Source: Gigantopelta aegis (lineage: Eukaryota > Mollusca > Gastropoda > Neomphalida > Peltospiridae). Taken from it: DNA of 64,000 nt. The DNA lies in assembly GCF_016097555.1 (NCBI RefSeq), contig NC_054711.1, forward strand, positions 29,986,462 through 30,050,461, given 5' to 3'. A model generated the notes under the pieces. That model was not told the DNA's origin, ran no database searches, and worked only from the letters and a program-made list of their open reading frames with translations. Both the position numbers and the translations under genes were made by a program. Each line of letters starts with the position of its first letter. Position 1 is the first letter of the stretch. Shown here one piece after another: positions 33,062-43,320 of the stretch.

Positions 33062-33328
33062 ATGAAAATGGTCTCTATTCTGTTACTGTTCACTCGAGCC
33101 CAGCGTGATGGCATTTGTGATCTACACATCCACTCCTTTAGTCTCATGTTGCCATACTTCATGCGTTATGATCATTACAACTTTGCAAGATGGGGTCCTA
33201 TTTATCTGGCAGCAATGCACCACTTCCTTCATGTGTGCTCTCAGCTTTCAAAGATGGCAATTTTGTTGTCAAGCGTGCTGCCTGTAGATTCAATCAGGTG
33301 TACCCCGATCAAGCACAGGAGTGACTAA
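33062..33328 (+). pseudogene. Plus-strand fragment of the multicopy family
   Basis: The frame reads MVSILLLFTRAQRDGICDLH, then SLMLPYFMRYDHYNFARWGP and IYLAAMHHF. After a frame change it gives FKDGNFVVKRAACRFNQVYP and DQAQE before a TGA. This corresponds to the region following MDSVLTLLLFIR in the 21955-24200 pseudogene but is better preserved and lies on the opposite strand. It abuts at about 33335 a minus-strand fragment of the same gene's more 5' region, so this locus is a rearranged copy joined by an inversion. Confidence 0.65.
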
Positions 33329-33334
33329 ATTGCA

Positions 33335-35090
33335 ACTCGTGCATCATCAATGCCTCTGTTCTCTATTGAAGCACCAATTGCATGCAAGGCACAGAGAATG
33401 TGTGAAACTCTCAAATGCGGAACATAAATTTGTTTTTGTACTCAGGGTGAAGTAGCTCTAGTCTGCCAGCCTTTTCATACAGAGACATGTCAAAGGTTAT
33501 AACAGTTGTTTCTTTCTGGTCTCTTTATTTCAACATTGATCATCTGGGCTTGCTTCAGAACAATCATCATTGTCTGCCATTCATTAGCAGGAGCAGCAAG
33601 TAATGGCAATGCACAAACCGTTGTCAGAGAGAGTGGTACCCAGACCACGTTGCTGCTGTCTGGAGCATCAAATGCTTCATGTCCAATGTTGCATTTTGTT
33701 GCATTTTGTTCATGTGTATTGCACCATTCATCTTGAAATTAATTTATTTCTAACTTTGTCATAAGCCATGCGATATTATCAGTTTGGTATTTAGAAAGCA
33801 GTAATTGTGTATTTTATAGTGCTATAAAGTTTTTAAACTGGTGGCAGTCTGTTGGCTTAGGATTTCCTTTGCTCTGTTGCAAGGTGGAAATGTGCTGGTG
33901 AATTGAGAAACACTATTGAATGATCTGGATGGTCTATTTAATTTGCAACTACCGGCATTACCTGTGGGCTTAATCATTAACAATAAATTTAATACCACTA
34001 ATAATATATTTAATGAGATTTTATTTTATATTGTTGCAAATAAAACCTAGAAAACAAGAACTATTGTCATTAAGTTTAGTTACTTGACGCCAACGTGTGT
34101 GCGCGCATGTGTGTGTGTGTTTATGTGGGTGGGTTTGGGTGTGTGGTGTGGGTGTCTATATTTGTATATGTTTACATATGTTTGTGTAGTAATGAAAATT
34201 GTAAATCCCGTAATAAATAACAACAAAATGAAAATTAAATAACCATAACAACAACAAAAGTCAACGAAAAAAATATTTAATCATATTTTAGTGTATTTTA
34301 CATTGTGACATTTCTTTTGCTACATGTATATTACATGCCAATATTTAAAAGATATAGTGCAATAACAGCTTATTTCAAGGACATTTGGAGTGACCTTTGG
34401 TGACCTTGAAATGACCTTGTTAAGTCATCAGAAAAAATGGCACCATATTTTTTCTGAATCTATACACAATAGTGATAACAACTATGATAAGTTCCAAAAA
34501 TTAACATGAAATTCCCACGGGACTTATTATGTTTGGAAACCCATGCAGACTGGCCAGTGTAAAGTCAATTGTTTTTTTTGTTTTTTTCTTCTTTTTTGTT
34601 TTTGTTTTTGTTTCTTCTCCATTCCACCAAGCAGAAATCAACCGAACTTGCTCCAAATGATCCTGTAATACCCCTGACCAAGTTGTGTTATTTTTCAGGA
34701 AATTACAAATTCTAAGATTGCCGCCCTGGCCTCTGAATGACCTAGACTTTTAAAAACTTTTTTTCAAGTTCCACCATGTATATTTCAACAATATGTACTC
34801 CTAATGATCGTCACATAGTCCAGACCAAGTTTTGTTATTTTTGGGGCTGATTCAGAATCCAAGATGGCCATCCTGGCCTGTGATTGATGGAAAACCTTTT
34901 TACTTAAGTTCTACCAGCCAGGTTTCAACCAAACTACTGGTTCAAACACTGCATTCATGGCCCTGACCCAATTTTGTTATTTTTCGGGCCAATTTGAAAT
35001 CCAAGATGGCCACTCTGGCCACTGATTGACTGAGACATTTTTCACTTCTTCTCAAGGTCCACCAGGCAGGTTTCAATCAATCCAATATAG
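33335..35090. repeat. Dispersed duplication, copy 2
   Basis: Diverged same-orientation copy of 23769-25470, including the 5' minus-strand pseudogene part (to about 33740), the GT-rich region, the GGTGACCTTGAAATGACCTT block (34393) and three AAGATGGCC modules (34610-35060). Confidence 0.85.
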
Positions 35091-35515
35091 CCACCACAAG
35101 ATTAGTCATTACACATTTGTTTTTATCAACTTTCACCTCTAACCAAACTAATTTCAATGTTTAAAATATGCTAATATACATGTATGTAATGTAAAATATA
35201 TTTTTAAAAAGTAGAAGTAGCTTGCAGTATAAAAACATGTATTTTATTTGGAAAAGATATCAAAATGGATATAACAATAAACCAATTTCAAGATAGCCAC
35301 CTACATGTACAGGTAAGGTGAGGGAATGGGGTTAAATGACCTAACGACTGACCTAACAATGTGGTACGTGCTATTTGGCTAATGTCAGGGCTTTAGATTG
35401 CACCAAAGCTGCACATGTAGTATAATATATGCTGGGGATAGTTTTTGCAAAAAATTATAAACTTCAGATTTCAATTTTATTAGGGTAGATTTTCCATTTT
35501 ATATGTAATGTTAAT
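35091..35515. other. No gene recognised
   Basis: AT-rich, no recognised repeat or coding block. Confidence 0.5.
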
Positions 35516-35647
35516 TTCAGCTAAATAAATGCCTTCTTATGCAGACACTGAAAATTAAATATCAATATGATGGATTAATTCATTATCTAAATGATCAGGG
35601 TATATTTACAATTTGTTATTTGTAATTTTCATTTTCTATTTTTGTAA

Positions 35648-35985
35648 AAGTGGGGTGGGACGTAGCCCAGTGGATTAAGCATTTGCTTGATGTGAGGACG
35701 GTCTGGGATCAATCCCCGTCGGTGGACCCATTGGTCTATTTCTCATTCCAGCCAGTGCTCCACAACTGGTATAACAAAGGCCGTGGTATGTACTATCCTG
35801 TCTGTGGGATGGTGCATATAAAAGATCCCTTCCTGCTAATCGAAAAGAGTAGCCCATGAAGTGGCGACATCAGGTTTCCTTTCTCTATATCTGTGTGATC
35901 CATAACCATATGTCTGATGCCATAAAGCCAGAAAGAAAAAAATGTTTTGAGAGCATCGTTAAATAAAACATTTCCTTCCTTCCTT
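35648..35985 (+). mobile_element. SINE, family A, full length
   Basis: Head GGTGGGACGTAGCCCAGTGG (A box region) and GGTCTGGGATCAATCCCCGT (B box). The body has CCATTGGTCTATTTCTCATT, TGTCTGTGGGATGGTGCATA, AAAAGAGTAGCCCATGAAGT and the end GAGAGCATCGTTAAATAAAA plus a TTCC tail. The best-preserved family A copy in the window. Confidence 0.93.
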
Positions 35986-36289
35986 TATTTTTGTAAAAAT
36001 ATACCAGGTATGTGAATAACCTTACTGTATGTTTCCTATCCATGCTAGAAATAGTTGTAGGAAAACGAGATACTTAAAGAGTTTAATAGGTTGGAATTTA
36101 GAGTACCTTAATTTTTTAATATTTGTGAATTTTACTATCAGTGCTAGGGATAGTCCTAGGAAAATGAGACACTTAATATTTCAATAGGTTGGATTTTATG
36201 GTACCTAACTATCTGAGGGTTAGAAGATCATCTACCGAGGGTACTTTTCCCAAAATATGGTATATTAATTTATGTATTTATTAGCTATT

Positions 36290-36530
36290 GATTTCTCGTC
36301 CCCGCCAGTGCACCACGACTGGCATATCAAAGGCCATGGTATGTACTACCCTGTCTGTGAGATGGTGCATATAAAAGATCCCTTCCTGCTAATCGAAAAG
36401 AGTAGCCCATGAAGTGGCGACATCAGGTTTCCTTTTTCTATATCTGTGTGATCCATAACCATATGTATGATGCCATAAAGCCAGAAAAAAAAAATGTTTT
36501 GAGAGCATCGTTAAATAAAACATTTCCTTC
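36290..36530 (+). mobile_element. SINE, family A, 5'-truncated, duplicated with flank
   Basis: Begins within the body (CCAGTGCACCACGACTGGCA) and continues to the same tail and the same downstream flank as the copy at 35648-35985 (TTATTTTTGTAAAAATATAC). It was therefore copied by the local tandem duplication, not by retroposition. Confidence 0.88.
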
Positions 36531-37548
36531 CTTCCTTTATTTTTGTAAAAATATACCGGGTACGTGAATAACCTTACTGTATGTTTCCTATCCATGCTAG
36601 GAATAGTTGTAGGAAAATGAGACACTTAAGAATTTAATAGGTTGGATTTTAGAGTACCTTAACCACCAACAGTACAAGATCATCCACTGAGGGTACTTTT
36701 TCCGTAATATGGTATATTAATTTATGTGTTTGTTAGCTATTGTATATTTCAACTAAGTAAACACCTTCTTATGTATACCCATTATCTAACTAATAAGGGT
36801 CAATTTTCAAATTATAAGAAATTATTATTTTTTCTATTTTTATTATTATTATTTTTTAATATTTGTGAATAACTGTACTTTATATTTACTATCAGTGCTA
36901 GGGATAGTTCGAGGACAATGAGACACTTAAGATTTCAATAGATTTCAATAGGATAGATTTTATGGTACCTAACTATCTGAAGGTACAAGATCATCTACCG
37001 AGGGTACTTTTCCCAAAATATCGTATATTAATTTACTTATTTGTTAGCTAATATATATTTCAGCTAAGTAAACACCTTCTTATATAAATACTAACAATTA
37101 AATATGTATATGATGGATTAATCCATTATCTAAATGATCAGGGTAGATTTCCAAATTATATGAAATTATTATTATTATAAATATTTTTAAATTATTATTA
37201 TTATTTTAAATATATGTGATAACCTTACTGTATGTATACTATCAGTGCTAGGGATAGTTCTAGGAAATTGAGACACTTAAGATTTCAATAGGGTGGATTT
37301 TATAGTACCTAACTACCAGGGGTACAAGATCATCCACCGAGAGTACCCTTCCCAAAATGTGGTATATTTATTTACTTGTTTGTTAGCTAATATATATTTC
37401 AGCTAAGTAAACACCTTCTTATATAGACACTAACAACTAAATAAGTATATGATGGATTAATCCATTGTCTAAATGATCAGGGTAGATTTCCATATTATAA
37501 GAAATTATTAATATTATTATTTTTTATTATTAAAATTTAAAAATATAT

Positions 37549-38726
37549 ACATGTATCAGGGGTGGGGAAAAGCCATTTTTTACCGGTCTGGGACTGATTC
37601 TCGATCTCTGAGACCGAAATTATTTTTGAAAAACGCGCGTTTGCCGGTCCCACTTTGTCATTCTTGTCGGTCCGAAGCACCTGTCCATTTCTATTATTGG
37701 AACAAATTCCTATCGGTCAAGTGGACCAGCCAGCCCAGACATCGGTATCTCGTGCATGATTTAAGATAATAAATAAATAGTGGTCAATATGGCTGGTGTT
37801 TCAGACATTTGTGATTTTAAAGTCTGCCTAAGTATATCGCCAGTCACTGAAGTTGGACCTACAGTAGTATCAATCGACTGCCACTAGGCTAGACATTTAT
37901 CAAAGTCGATGAGCCGGTCAAGAGATTAAACAGACGTTAACGATAGCACCATTCTTGGTTTAGAAAGCCATCAAGGTATTACACTCCAATTAAAACAAAG
38001 GACCCAGAATTTGCAACTGGTTACAATCAACACCTGTCAACACCTATGTACGGAGCTGTCGGGTCAAGTGTCCTAGTCTGAAAGCAAGAGGCTTTTGTGC
38101 AATACAAACTGCTTAAAATAGCATAAAATATAATGAAATAATCTATAAATGTATTTATTGTTGACTGTTCAATGTAGTGTATCCAATAATTATAAAGGAT
38201 TTTAAAATTAACAAAAGGTTTCCACCTTTTTTTTAACAAGTGGGAGTAAGCAGAACAGCTACATGTACTGTTATCTCAAGAGCCAGTAGAGGTCAAATTT
38301 CATCCAATCAGTGATTACGTTATTACTCTTTGTCTAAACATGTGCTAGCTTAGGCTGTCAAATGCTTCGAACGGTGCCATCTTTTATTAATTTTCAGGAC
38401 ACAGTACTGAATACTCATACTTTTTATACATATATGGGAATTAAAATTCATAACTTTTATTCCTTTTTTATATTATTTATTCTATTATTTATTCTATTAT
38501 GTAAAATATATACAATTTGTGGGGTTTTTCACTGATCATTATTGTGTGATTAAAAAAATATTCTTCATGTTTTCATGTTTATCGTTTCGCATTCATGATT
38601 CAAGATAAAACTATACAAATATCACTATGATTTTAAAAAACCCCCACACTATTTGGCAAATATCGCTTTTTAAATGTTTTTGTTTTTTTATTCGTTTCTT
38701 CCCCCCCCCCCCCCCCCCCCCCCCCC

Positions 38727-38769
<43 letters not shown>

Positions 38770-38851
38770 ACCACCCCCCCCCCCCCCCCGTAGTGATGAC
38801 ATCAAGTGGGACCGATTGACAATTTTATTTTTCCCCACCCCTGACATGTAT
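37549..38851. mobile_element. Non-autonomous hAT element, exact 8-bp TSD
   Basis: The element is 37557-38843 (1287 bp), starting CAGGGGTGGGGAAAA and ending TTTTCCCCACCCCTG. ACATGTAT flanks it directly on both sides (37549-37556, 38844-38851), the 8-bp duplication expected for hAT. Subterminal GGTCCCACTTTGTCA (37645) echoes AAGTGGGACC (38804) in inverted orientation. No transposase frame is recognisable. A poly(C) tract occupies 38701-38789. Confidence 0.93.
38701..38789. repeat. Poly(C) tract
   Basis: Nearly pure C for about 89 bp with three A interruptions. It yields poly-Pro/poly-Gly frames that are not genes and may be mis-sized in assembly. Confidence 0.97.
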
Positions 38852-38924
38852 ATATATAAATAGCTAAATGCCAATTTGGGTTCAAAGTGTGCACAATCTG
38901 GTGCACATTAATAATCTACCGGGT

Positions 38925-39320
38925 ACCACCCGGACACCCTTGAAGAAAAATCCAAGATGGCAGCCAAAATGGTGGCCAAATCAGGGAAATGGCTATAGCT
39001 TGCTTATAAATTGACAGATAAACAACAATTATTGCATCTACCCTATGGTTTTAGGAGGGCACTGGTGCTATCAAAATTCAGATTTAAATAAATGGGTCAT
39101 GTAAATACAAGATGGTCACCAATATGGTGGTCCAAATTGAGAAAATGGCAATAAGTTACTTCCTTATTATTTGGTACTAAAATGTAATTCTTGCATCTAA
39201 CCCATGGTTTTAGGGGTCATAGAATACGATGAAAGTAGTTAAATTTTTCTATACAAGTTAATTTTAATTAATTCAAGATGCCAACCAATACAGGCAATGT
39301 AACTAAGGAGATGGAACTAT
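38925..39320. repeat. Diverged modules with AAGATGG(C/T) motifs
   Basis: ATCCAAGATGGCAGCCAAAA TGGTGG (38951) and TACAAGATGGTCACCAATAT (39106) start units that share TTGCATCTA(C/A)CC(T/A)TGGTTTTAG; a third, weaker unit starts near 39264. Confidence 0.7.
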
Positions 39321-39435
39321 TAAAAATAAAGTGTCACTGTATATTTGTAAAATGATTAACACAGTCATTAAAAAAAAACCTGTGGGTTTAAGAGAATCAA
39401 TTAATAGTAATAAAATAATTTGACAGACGTAAAGA

Positions 39436-39672
39436 AGAAGTTTGTTTTGTTTAACAACACCACTAGAGCACTGATTAATCAATCATTGGCTACTGGATGT
39501 AAAACATTTGGTAATTCTGACTCGTAGTCATCGGGGGAAACCCGCTACATATTTTTAATGCAGCAAAGGATTTTTTATATGCACTTTCCCACAGACAGGA
39601 AAGCACATACCATGGACTTTGACCAGTTGTGGTACACTGGTTGAAACGAGAAAGAACCCAATCAGTGGAATG
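39436..39672 (-). mobile_element. SINE, family A
   Basis: Tail AGTTTGTTTTGTTTAACAAC, CACTTTCCCACAGACAGGAA and TGGTACACTGGTTGAAACGA; the head is lost. Confidence 0.85.
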
Positions 39673-39819
39673 GATTGACAGATGTAAAATGCATTGTAAC
39701 ATTATTTTACAGTGACCTTTTCATGGCCAATTTTAAAACTCTAATAGAATATAAGATATCTGGTAGTGTTGTGCGTGGTGTAGTATGCATAATGTAATAT
39801 TGTTAATTTGCAATGTAAC

Positions 39820-40163
39820 CAGCCTCGGTGGCGTCATGGTTAGGCCATTGGTCTACAGGCTGGTAGGTACTGGGTTTGGATCCCAGTCGAGGCATAGGAT
39901 TTTTAATCCAGATACCGACTCCAAACCCCGAGCGAGTGCTCCGCAAGGCTCAATGGGTAGGTGTAAACCACTTGCACCGACCAGTGATCCATAACTGGTT
40001 CAACAAAGGCCATGGTTTGTGCTATCCTGCCTGTGGGAAGTGCAAATAAAAGATCCCTTGCTGCCTGTCGTAAAAGAGGAGCCTATGTGCCGACAGTGGG
40101 TTTCCTCTAAAAAACTGTCAGGATGTCCATATGTTTGACATCCAATAGCCGATGATAAAACGA
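39820..40163 (+). mobile_element. SINE, family B
   Basis: Head GCCTCGGTGGCGTCATGGTT and GGGTTTGGATCCCAGTCGAG, body as in the 16438 copy, tail ending TTGACATCCAATAGCCGATG. Confidence 0.92.
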
Positions 40164-40436
40164 TTCAGTCTCTACTGGCCAAAGACCCTGCAATCGTCAC
40201 TGACTGGCAGCTTGCTGAACTATTGGACAATTAGTCTGTCTCGCCTACGATAAATTGTTTTCCAGTTGTGTGTTATAAATATATTAGAATTTTAATCGTT
40301 GTTTTGTTTTAATGACATGGGGCACATAGCCAAGAACATAGAAATAAATCCGTCATATTATTAATGCGAATAACACGATCTCGCATTTTTCGCATTAATA
40401 TTATGATCGCATTAATTTCAGGATCGACAGTATATA

Positions 40437-40461
40437 CAGATATATATATATATATATATAT
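40437..40461. repeat. (AT)n microsatellite
   Basis: Short TATA run, about 25 bp. Confidence 0.85.
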
Positions 40462-40649
40462 CGGGTGGCCCCCAAAACGATAACCTACTGAATATAAAAC
40501 TATTTTAAAGTATCGGGACTGTAATTGATATTCCAAACGCATTACTATATGTATATTTGCCATCTTCAGTGAACTTTGTAGGTACATATGTCAAATATTG
40601 TTAAAATAGCAACATATTAAAAACTAAGTGAAAACAATGCAACGCAAAA

Positions 40650-40690
40650 AGCGGGATGTAGCCCAGTGGTAAAGCGAATCTCGGGACAGT
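40650..40690 (+). mobile_element. SINE head fragment, family A
   Basis: GCGGGATGTAGCCCAGTGGT and AAAGCGAATCTCGGGAC retain only the A box region. Confidence 0.6.
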
Positions 40691-40847
40691 GTGACACCCC
40701 CTTAATGTACCTGCACCTCACTCCTAGAGGAAGTAGCTCCTCAAATATATCATTTCAGCTGATCTGATGAGTGGCCCTGTGTATGTCTGGTGTATTATGA
40801 GGGTAAATAATGTATGTCAGTGGATATTGATACTCAAGTGTTAGCAA

Positions 40848-41326
40848 ATGGAAGTTTGTTTTTGCTTAACGAAACTACTAGTGCACATTGATAATTATTA
40901 ATAGTCGGCTATTAGATGTCAAACATTTAATAAAAATATTGACATTAGTATTAGAGAGGAAACCTGCTACATTTTTCCGATAGTAGCAAGGATCTTTTAT
41001 ATGCACCATCCGACAAACAGGATAGCACATATCACGGCCTTTGGTATACCAGTTCTGGAACAAGAAATATCCCAATGGGCCCACTGGTGCGGATCAGACC
41101 TGTTAACCCTTCTGGATTCCGCAGAAGACTCCCAAGTATTTGCACACGACTCCCGTGGGAAAAACAATTCTCCCTGGAAATACTTATTTCCTAAGTATAA
41201 AAATATTCAAGCTACCATGGCTGCATATTGACATTCAGTGTTGCCATAAATAGAACTATCCATTGGGGATCAATCCTAGACTGACACACATCAGACGAGC
41301 ACTATACTACTGGGCTACGTCCCACA
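40848..41326 (-). mobile_element. SINE, family A, split by 150-bp insertion
   Basis: The tail and body run from 40848 to about 41098 (ATATCCCAATGGGCCCACTG); the head resumes at about 41257 (GGGGATCAATCCTAGACTGA to TACTGGGCTACGTCCCACA). The intervening stretch is foreign. Confidence 0.8.
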
Positions 41327-41331
41327 CCTAA

Positions 41332-41788
41332 TTGCCTTCAGTGGGAGCAAATGTATTATCTACAGAGTTGAGGAGGGAGGAGCAATGTTCCCCGACCCCG
41401 CCCCTAATTGCCTTCAGTGGGAGCCAATGTATTATCTACAGAGTTGGGGAGGGAGGAGCAATGCTCCCCGCCCCCACCCCTAATTGTCTTCAGTAGAAGC
41501 CAATGTATTATCTACAGAGTTGGGGAGGGAGGAGCAATGCTCCCCGCTCCCGCCCCTAATTGCCTTCAGTGGGAGCCAATGTATTATCTACAGAGTTGGG
41601 GAGGGAGGAGCAATGTTCCCCGCCCCCACCCCTAATTGCCTTCAGTGGGAGCCAGTGTATTATCTACAGAGTTGGGGAGGGAGGAGCAATGCTCCCCGCC
41701 CCCACCCCTAATTGCCTTCAGTGGGAGCCAGTGTATTATCTACAGAGTTGGGGAGGGAGGAGCAATGCTCCCCATCCTCCTCCATTCT
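41332..41788. repeat. 76-bp minisatellite, six units
   Basis: Units read CCCTAATTGCCTTCAGTGGG, AGCCAATGTATTATCTACAG, AGTTGGGGAGGGAGGAGCAA and TGCTCCCCGCCCCCAC. The GGAGCAATGCTCC core is self-complementary. As 76 is one more than a multiple of 3, every frame reads the unit in rotation, creating overlapping 60-82-codon frames that are artefacts. Confidence 0.97.
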
Positions 41789-42125
41789 CAGATGCCCATA
41801 ACACATAACATAATTTCCACCAAAAATTAAGCCTCTCACAAATGAAGTAAATAAAGCAAAAGTCAATCTCCACTGCATGCTTTAATACAATGTATATTAA
41901 CATGTAGAAAAACAACACATTTTAAATATGATAAACAATCCAACATTTAAATAAATATATTGCTAAAAGAATATATTTAATATTTTATCAAATATATAGT
42001 TTTATGTAATTTGCTTTGCGTGTCATAGTGATTTAATTATAATATGCATTAACATATACTCAGAGGTAACTGGCTTTAATCAGAAATTTGGGTAAGCAAT
42101 TGAAGGTGCTTTCTTGTGTCATTTT
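41789..42125. other. No gene recognised
   Basis: AT-rich, no recognised repeat or coding block. Confidence 0.5.
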
Positions 42126-42129
42126 GGGG

Positions 42130-42357
42130 GGAAACCTCTCGCCCGTTACCAAGTTATGGCTGTACTGAAGAACGCTCTAGAACAATTGGGCTTAAAATGG
42201 CTTCAATTCAAATCCCATTCTTTATGAAATAGGGGCCACAACAACAGCAGTGATTTGGGGCTTATCAGAGGAGGAAATTCAGGTGGCAGGGAGCTGGAAG
42301 TCCTCATTTAAATCTTACATAAGAATTCCCAGTCTACTCGTGTAAAATCCTATTATA
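42130..42357 (+). pseudogene. Tyrosine recombinase C-terminus (DIRS/Ngaro-like)
   Basis: One frame gives RYQVMAVLKNALEQLGLKWL and FKSHS; after a frame break near 42225 another gives IGATTTAVIWGLSEEEIQVA then GSWKSSFKSYIR and a stop at 42343. This is the catalytic C-terminal part of a tyrosine recombinase of the DIRS type: the SHS(F)R-IGA...GLS...I...GxW.S..F..YIR layout includes the HxxR box and the nucleophilic Tyr of YIR. The Arg of HxxR is lost at the frame break. The enzyme would integrate a circular cDNA. It lies just upstream of an SGNH-like ORF, which fits the end of one retroelement. Confidence 0.75.
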
Positions 42358-42416
42358 AGATATTACATTTAATCAACTTTTTAGATAAATGCTCCATTTG
42401 TTGCATCGGCTCCTCT

Positions 42417-42962
42417 ATGGTGCGAAGAACTTTTATCAGTGCAAAGCAACAACCAGGCGACGTGAACCTAGGCCTAGCTAGGATAGGCTGTGTTTTTTTG
42501 GTGGCAAGGAAAAGGCGGAATGAGTTGGAGAGAGGTATCGAGAAGGATGACATTTTTGTTATCTTGCGAACCCCCGTCTCAATTTTTGTTATTACACTGT
42601 GGGGGAATGACATGGGGAACATACCAGCAGGAGATTTGCGTTTTAACATTTTGGACACCATACGACTTCTAGCAGACCAGCTTCCATCTACTCGGCTGGT
42701 GTGGTCTGAGGTGCTTCCCAGATTAGCCTGGAAGCACTCTGGTGTTGAGAAGGTGATGGAGACGGCCAGGAGGAGAATTAATAGTGCAGCAGCTAATGCC
42801 GTCCTCACACATGGGGGAGTGCTACATGAAATACCCCGACATCAAAATCGACTAGCCAGCCCTATTCCTCCCTCCCCCAGACGACATCCACTTGTCACCC
42901 ATGGGCATGGACATATTTTTAAATAACATGCAAGGAGCATTCGAGACATTTGTCACATCAAA
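42417..42962 (+). pseudogene. SGNH-hydrolase-like ORF of a YR retroelement
   Basis: The open frame 42417-42926 contains VITLWGNDMGNIPAGDL (the GxND block with its Asn, first Gly replaced by Trp), STRLVWSEVLPRLAWKHSGV and EKVMETARRRINSAA. Then a one-base shift near 42820 moves the coding sense to another frame that gives PDDIHLSPMGMDIFLNNMQG (the DxxH block with catalytic Asp and His) and a stop at about 42989. An N-terminal GDS block is not clear. I recall that some DIRS/Ngaro-type elements carry an SGNH/GDSL-type hydrolase ORF beside the recombinase; substrate unknown. Placement 70 bp after the recombinase fragment supports this. Confidence 0.7.
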
Positions 42963-42989
42963 CGAGTGTGTCTACCCTAGTCAGTGGTA

Positions 42990-43320
42990 GAAAAATAACT
43001 GGGAAGGTTAGTTAAATTAAGTGGTCATGGCAGATCACGATTGGTCCTGGGTAGCTTCCACACCTATTGTGGTGGCAGTGGACTTCAGGACGTTCACTCC
43101 TTTGCCCATTTGGCATAGGACACTACACAGGATCTATCTGCAAGATTTACTGGGGAGGAGTATGTTCGGTTGCTGTTCTCAGGGCTGGGCAACTCTCCCC
43201 AACTTTATTATACTGTGCGCTTCAGATGGGAGCGGAATATTATATATTAACGTGATGAGCTGCTGTTCGCAGGGCCCCTTGATTTTTTTCATTCATACTG
43301 ATATGATTACGTAATGACTA
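42990..43320 (+). other. Possible 3' region of the YR retroelement
   Basis: GC-richer sequence, TGGCAGATCACGATTGGTCC to CGCAGGGCCCCTTGATTTTT, with small frames and a repeated GCTGCTGTTC(T/G)CAGGGC at about 43172 and 43261. It probably belongs to the element whose coding end precedes it; the boundary is unknown. Confidence 0.35.

Larger units (their letters stand above)
35516..37530. repeat. About 330-bp tandem series, diverged
   Basis: TTTCAGCTAAGTAAACACCT-like, ATGGATTAATCCATTATCTA, ATCAGTGCTAGGGATAGT and GATCATCTACCGAGGGTAC blocks recur. Anchors AACACCTTCTTAT lie near 36760, 37070 and 37410, and a diverged one at 35528. Two SINE-containing units are part of the series. Confidence 0.85.

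Noticed and set aside
38611..38874. Poly-Gly and poly-Pro frames
   Set aside because: Produced by the poly(C) tract within a hAT element.
41408..41830. Four overlapping 64-82-codon plus-strand frames
   Set aside because: A 76-bp unit rotates frames; the same peptide appears shifted in each, with no start or splice context.
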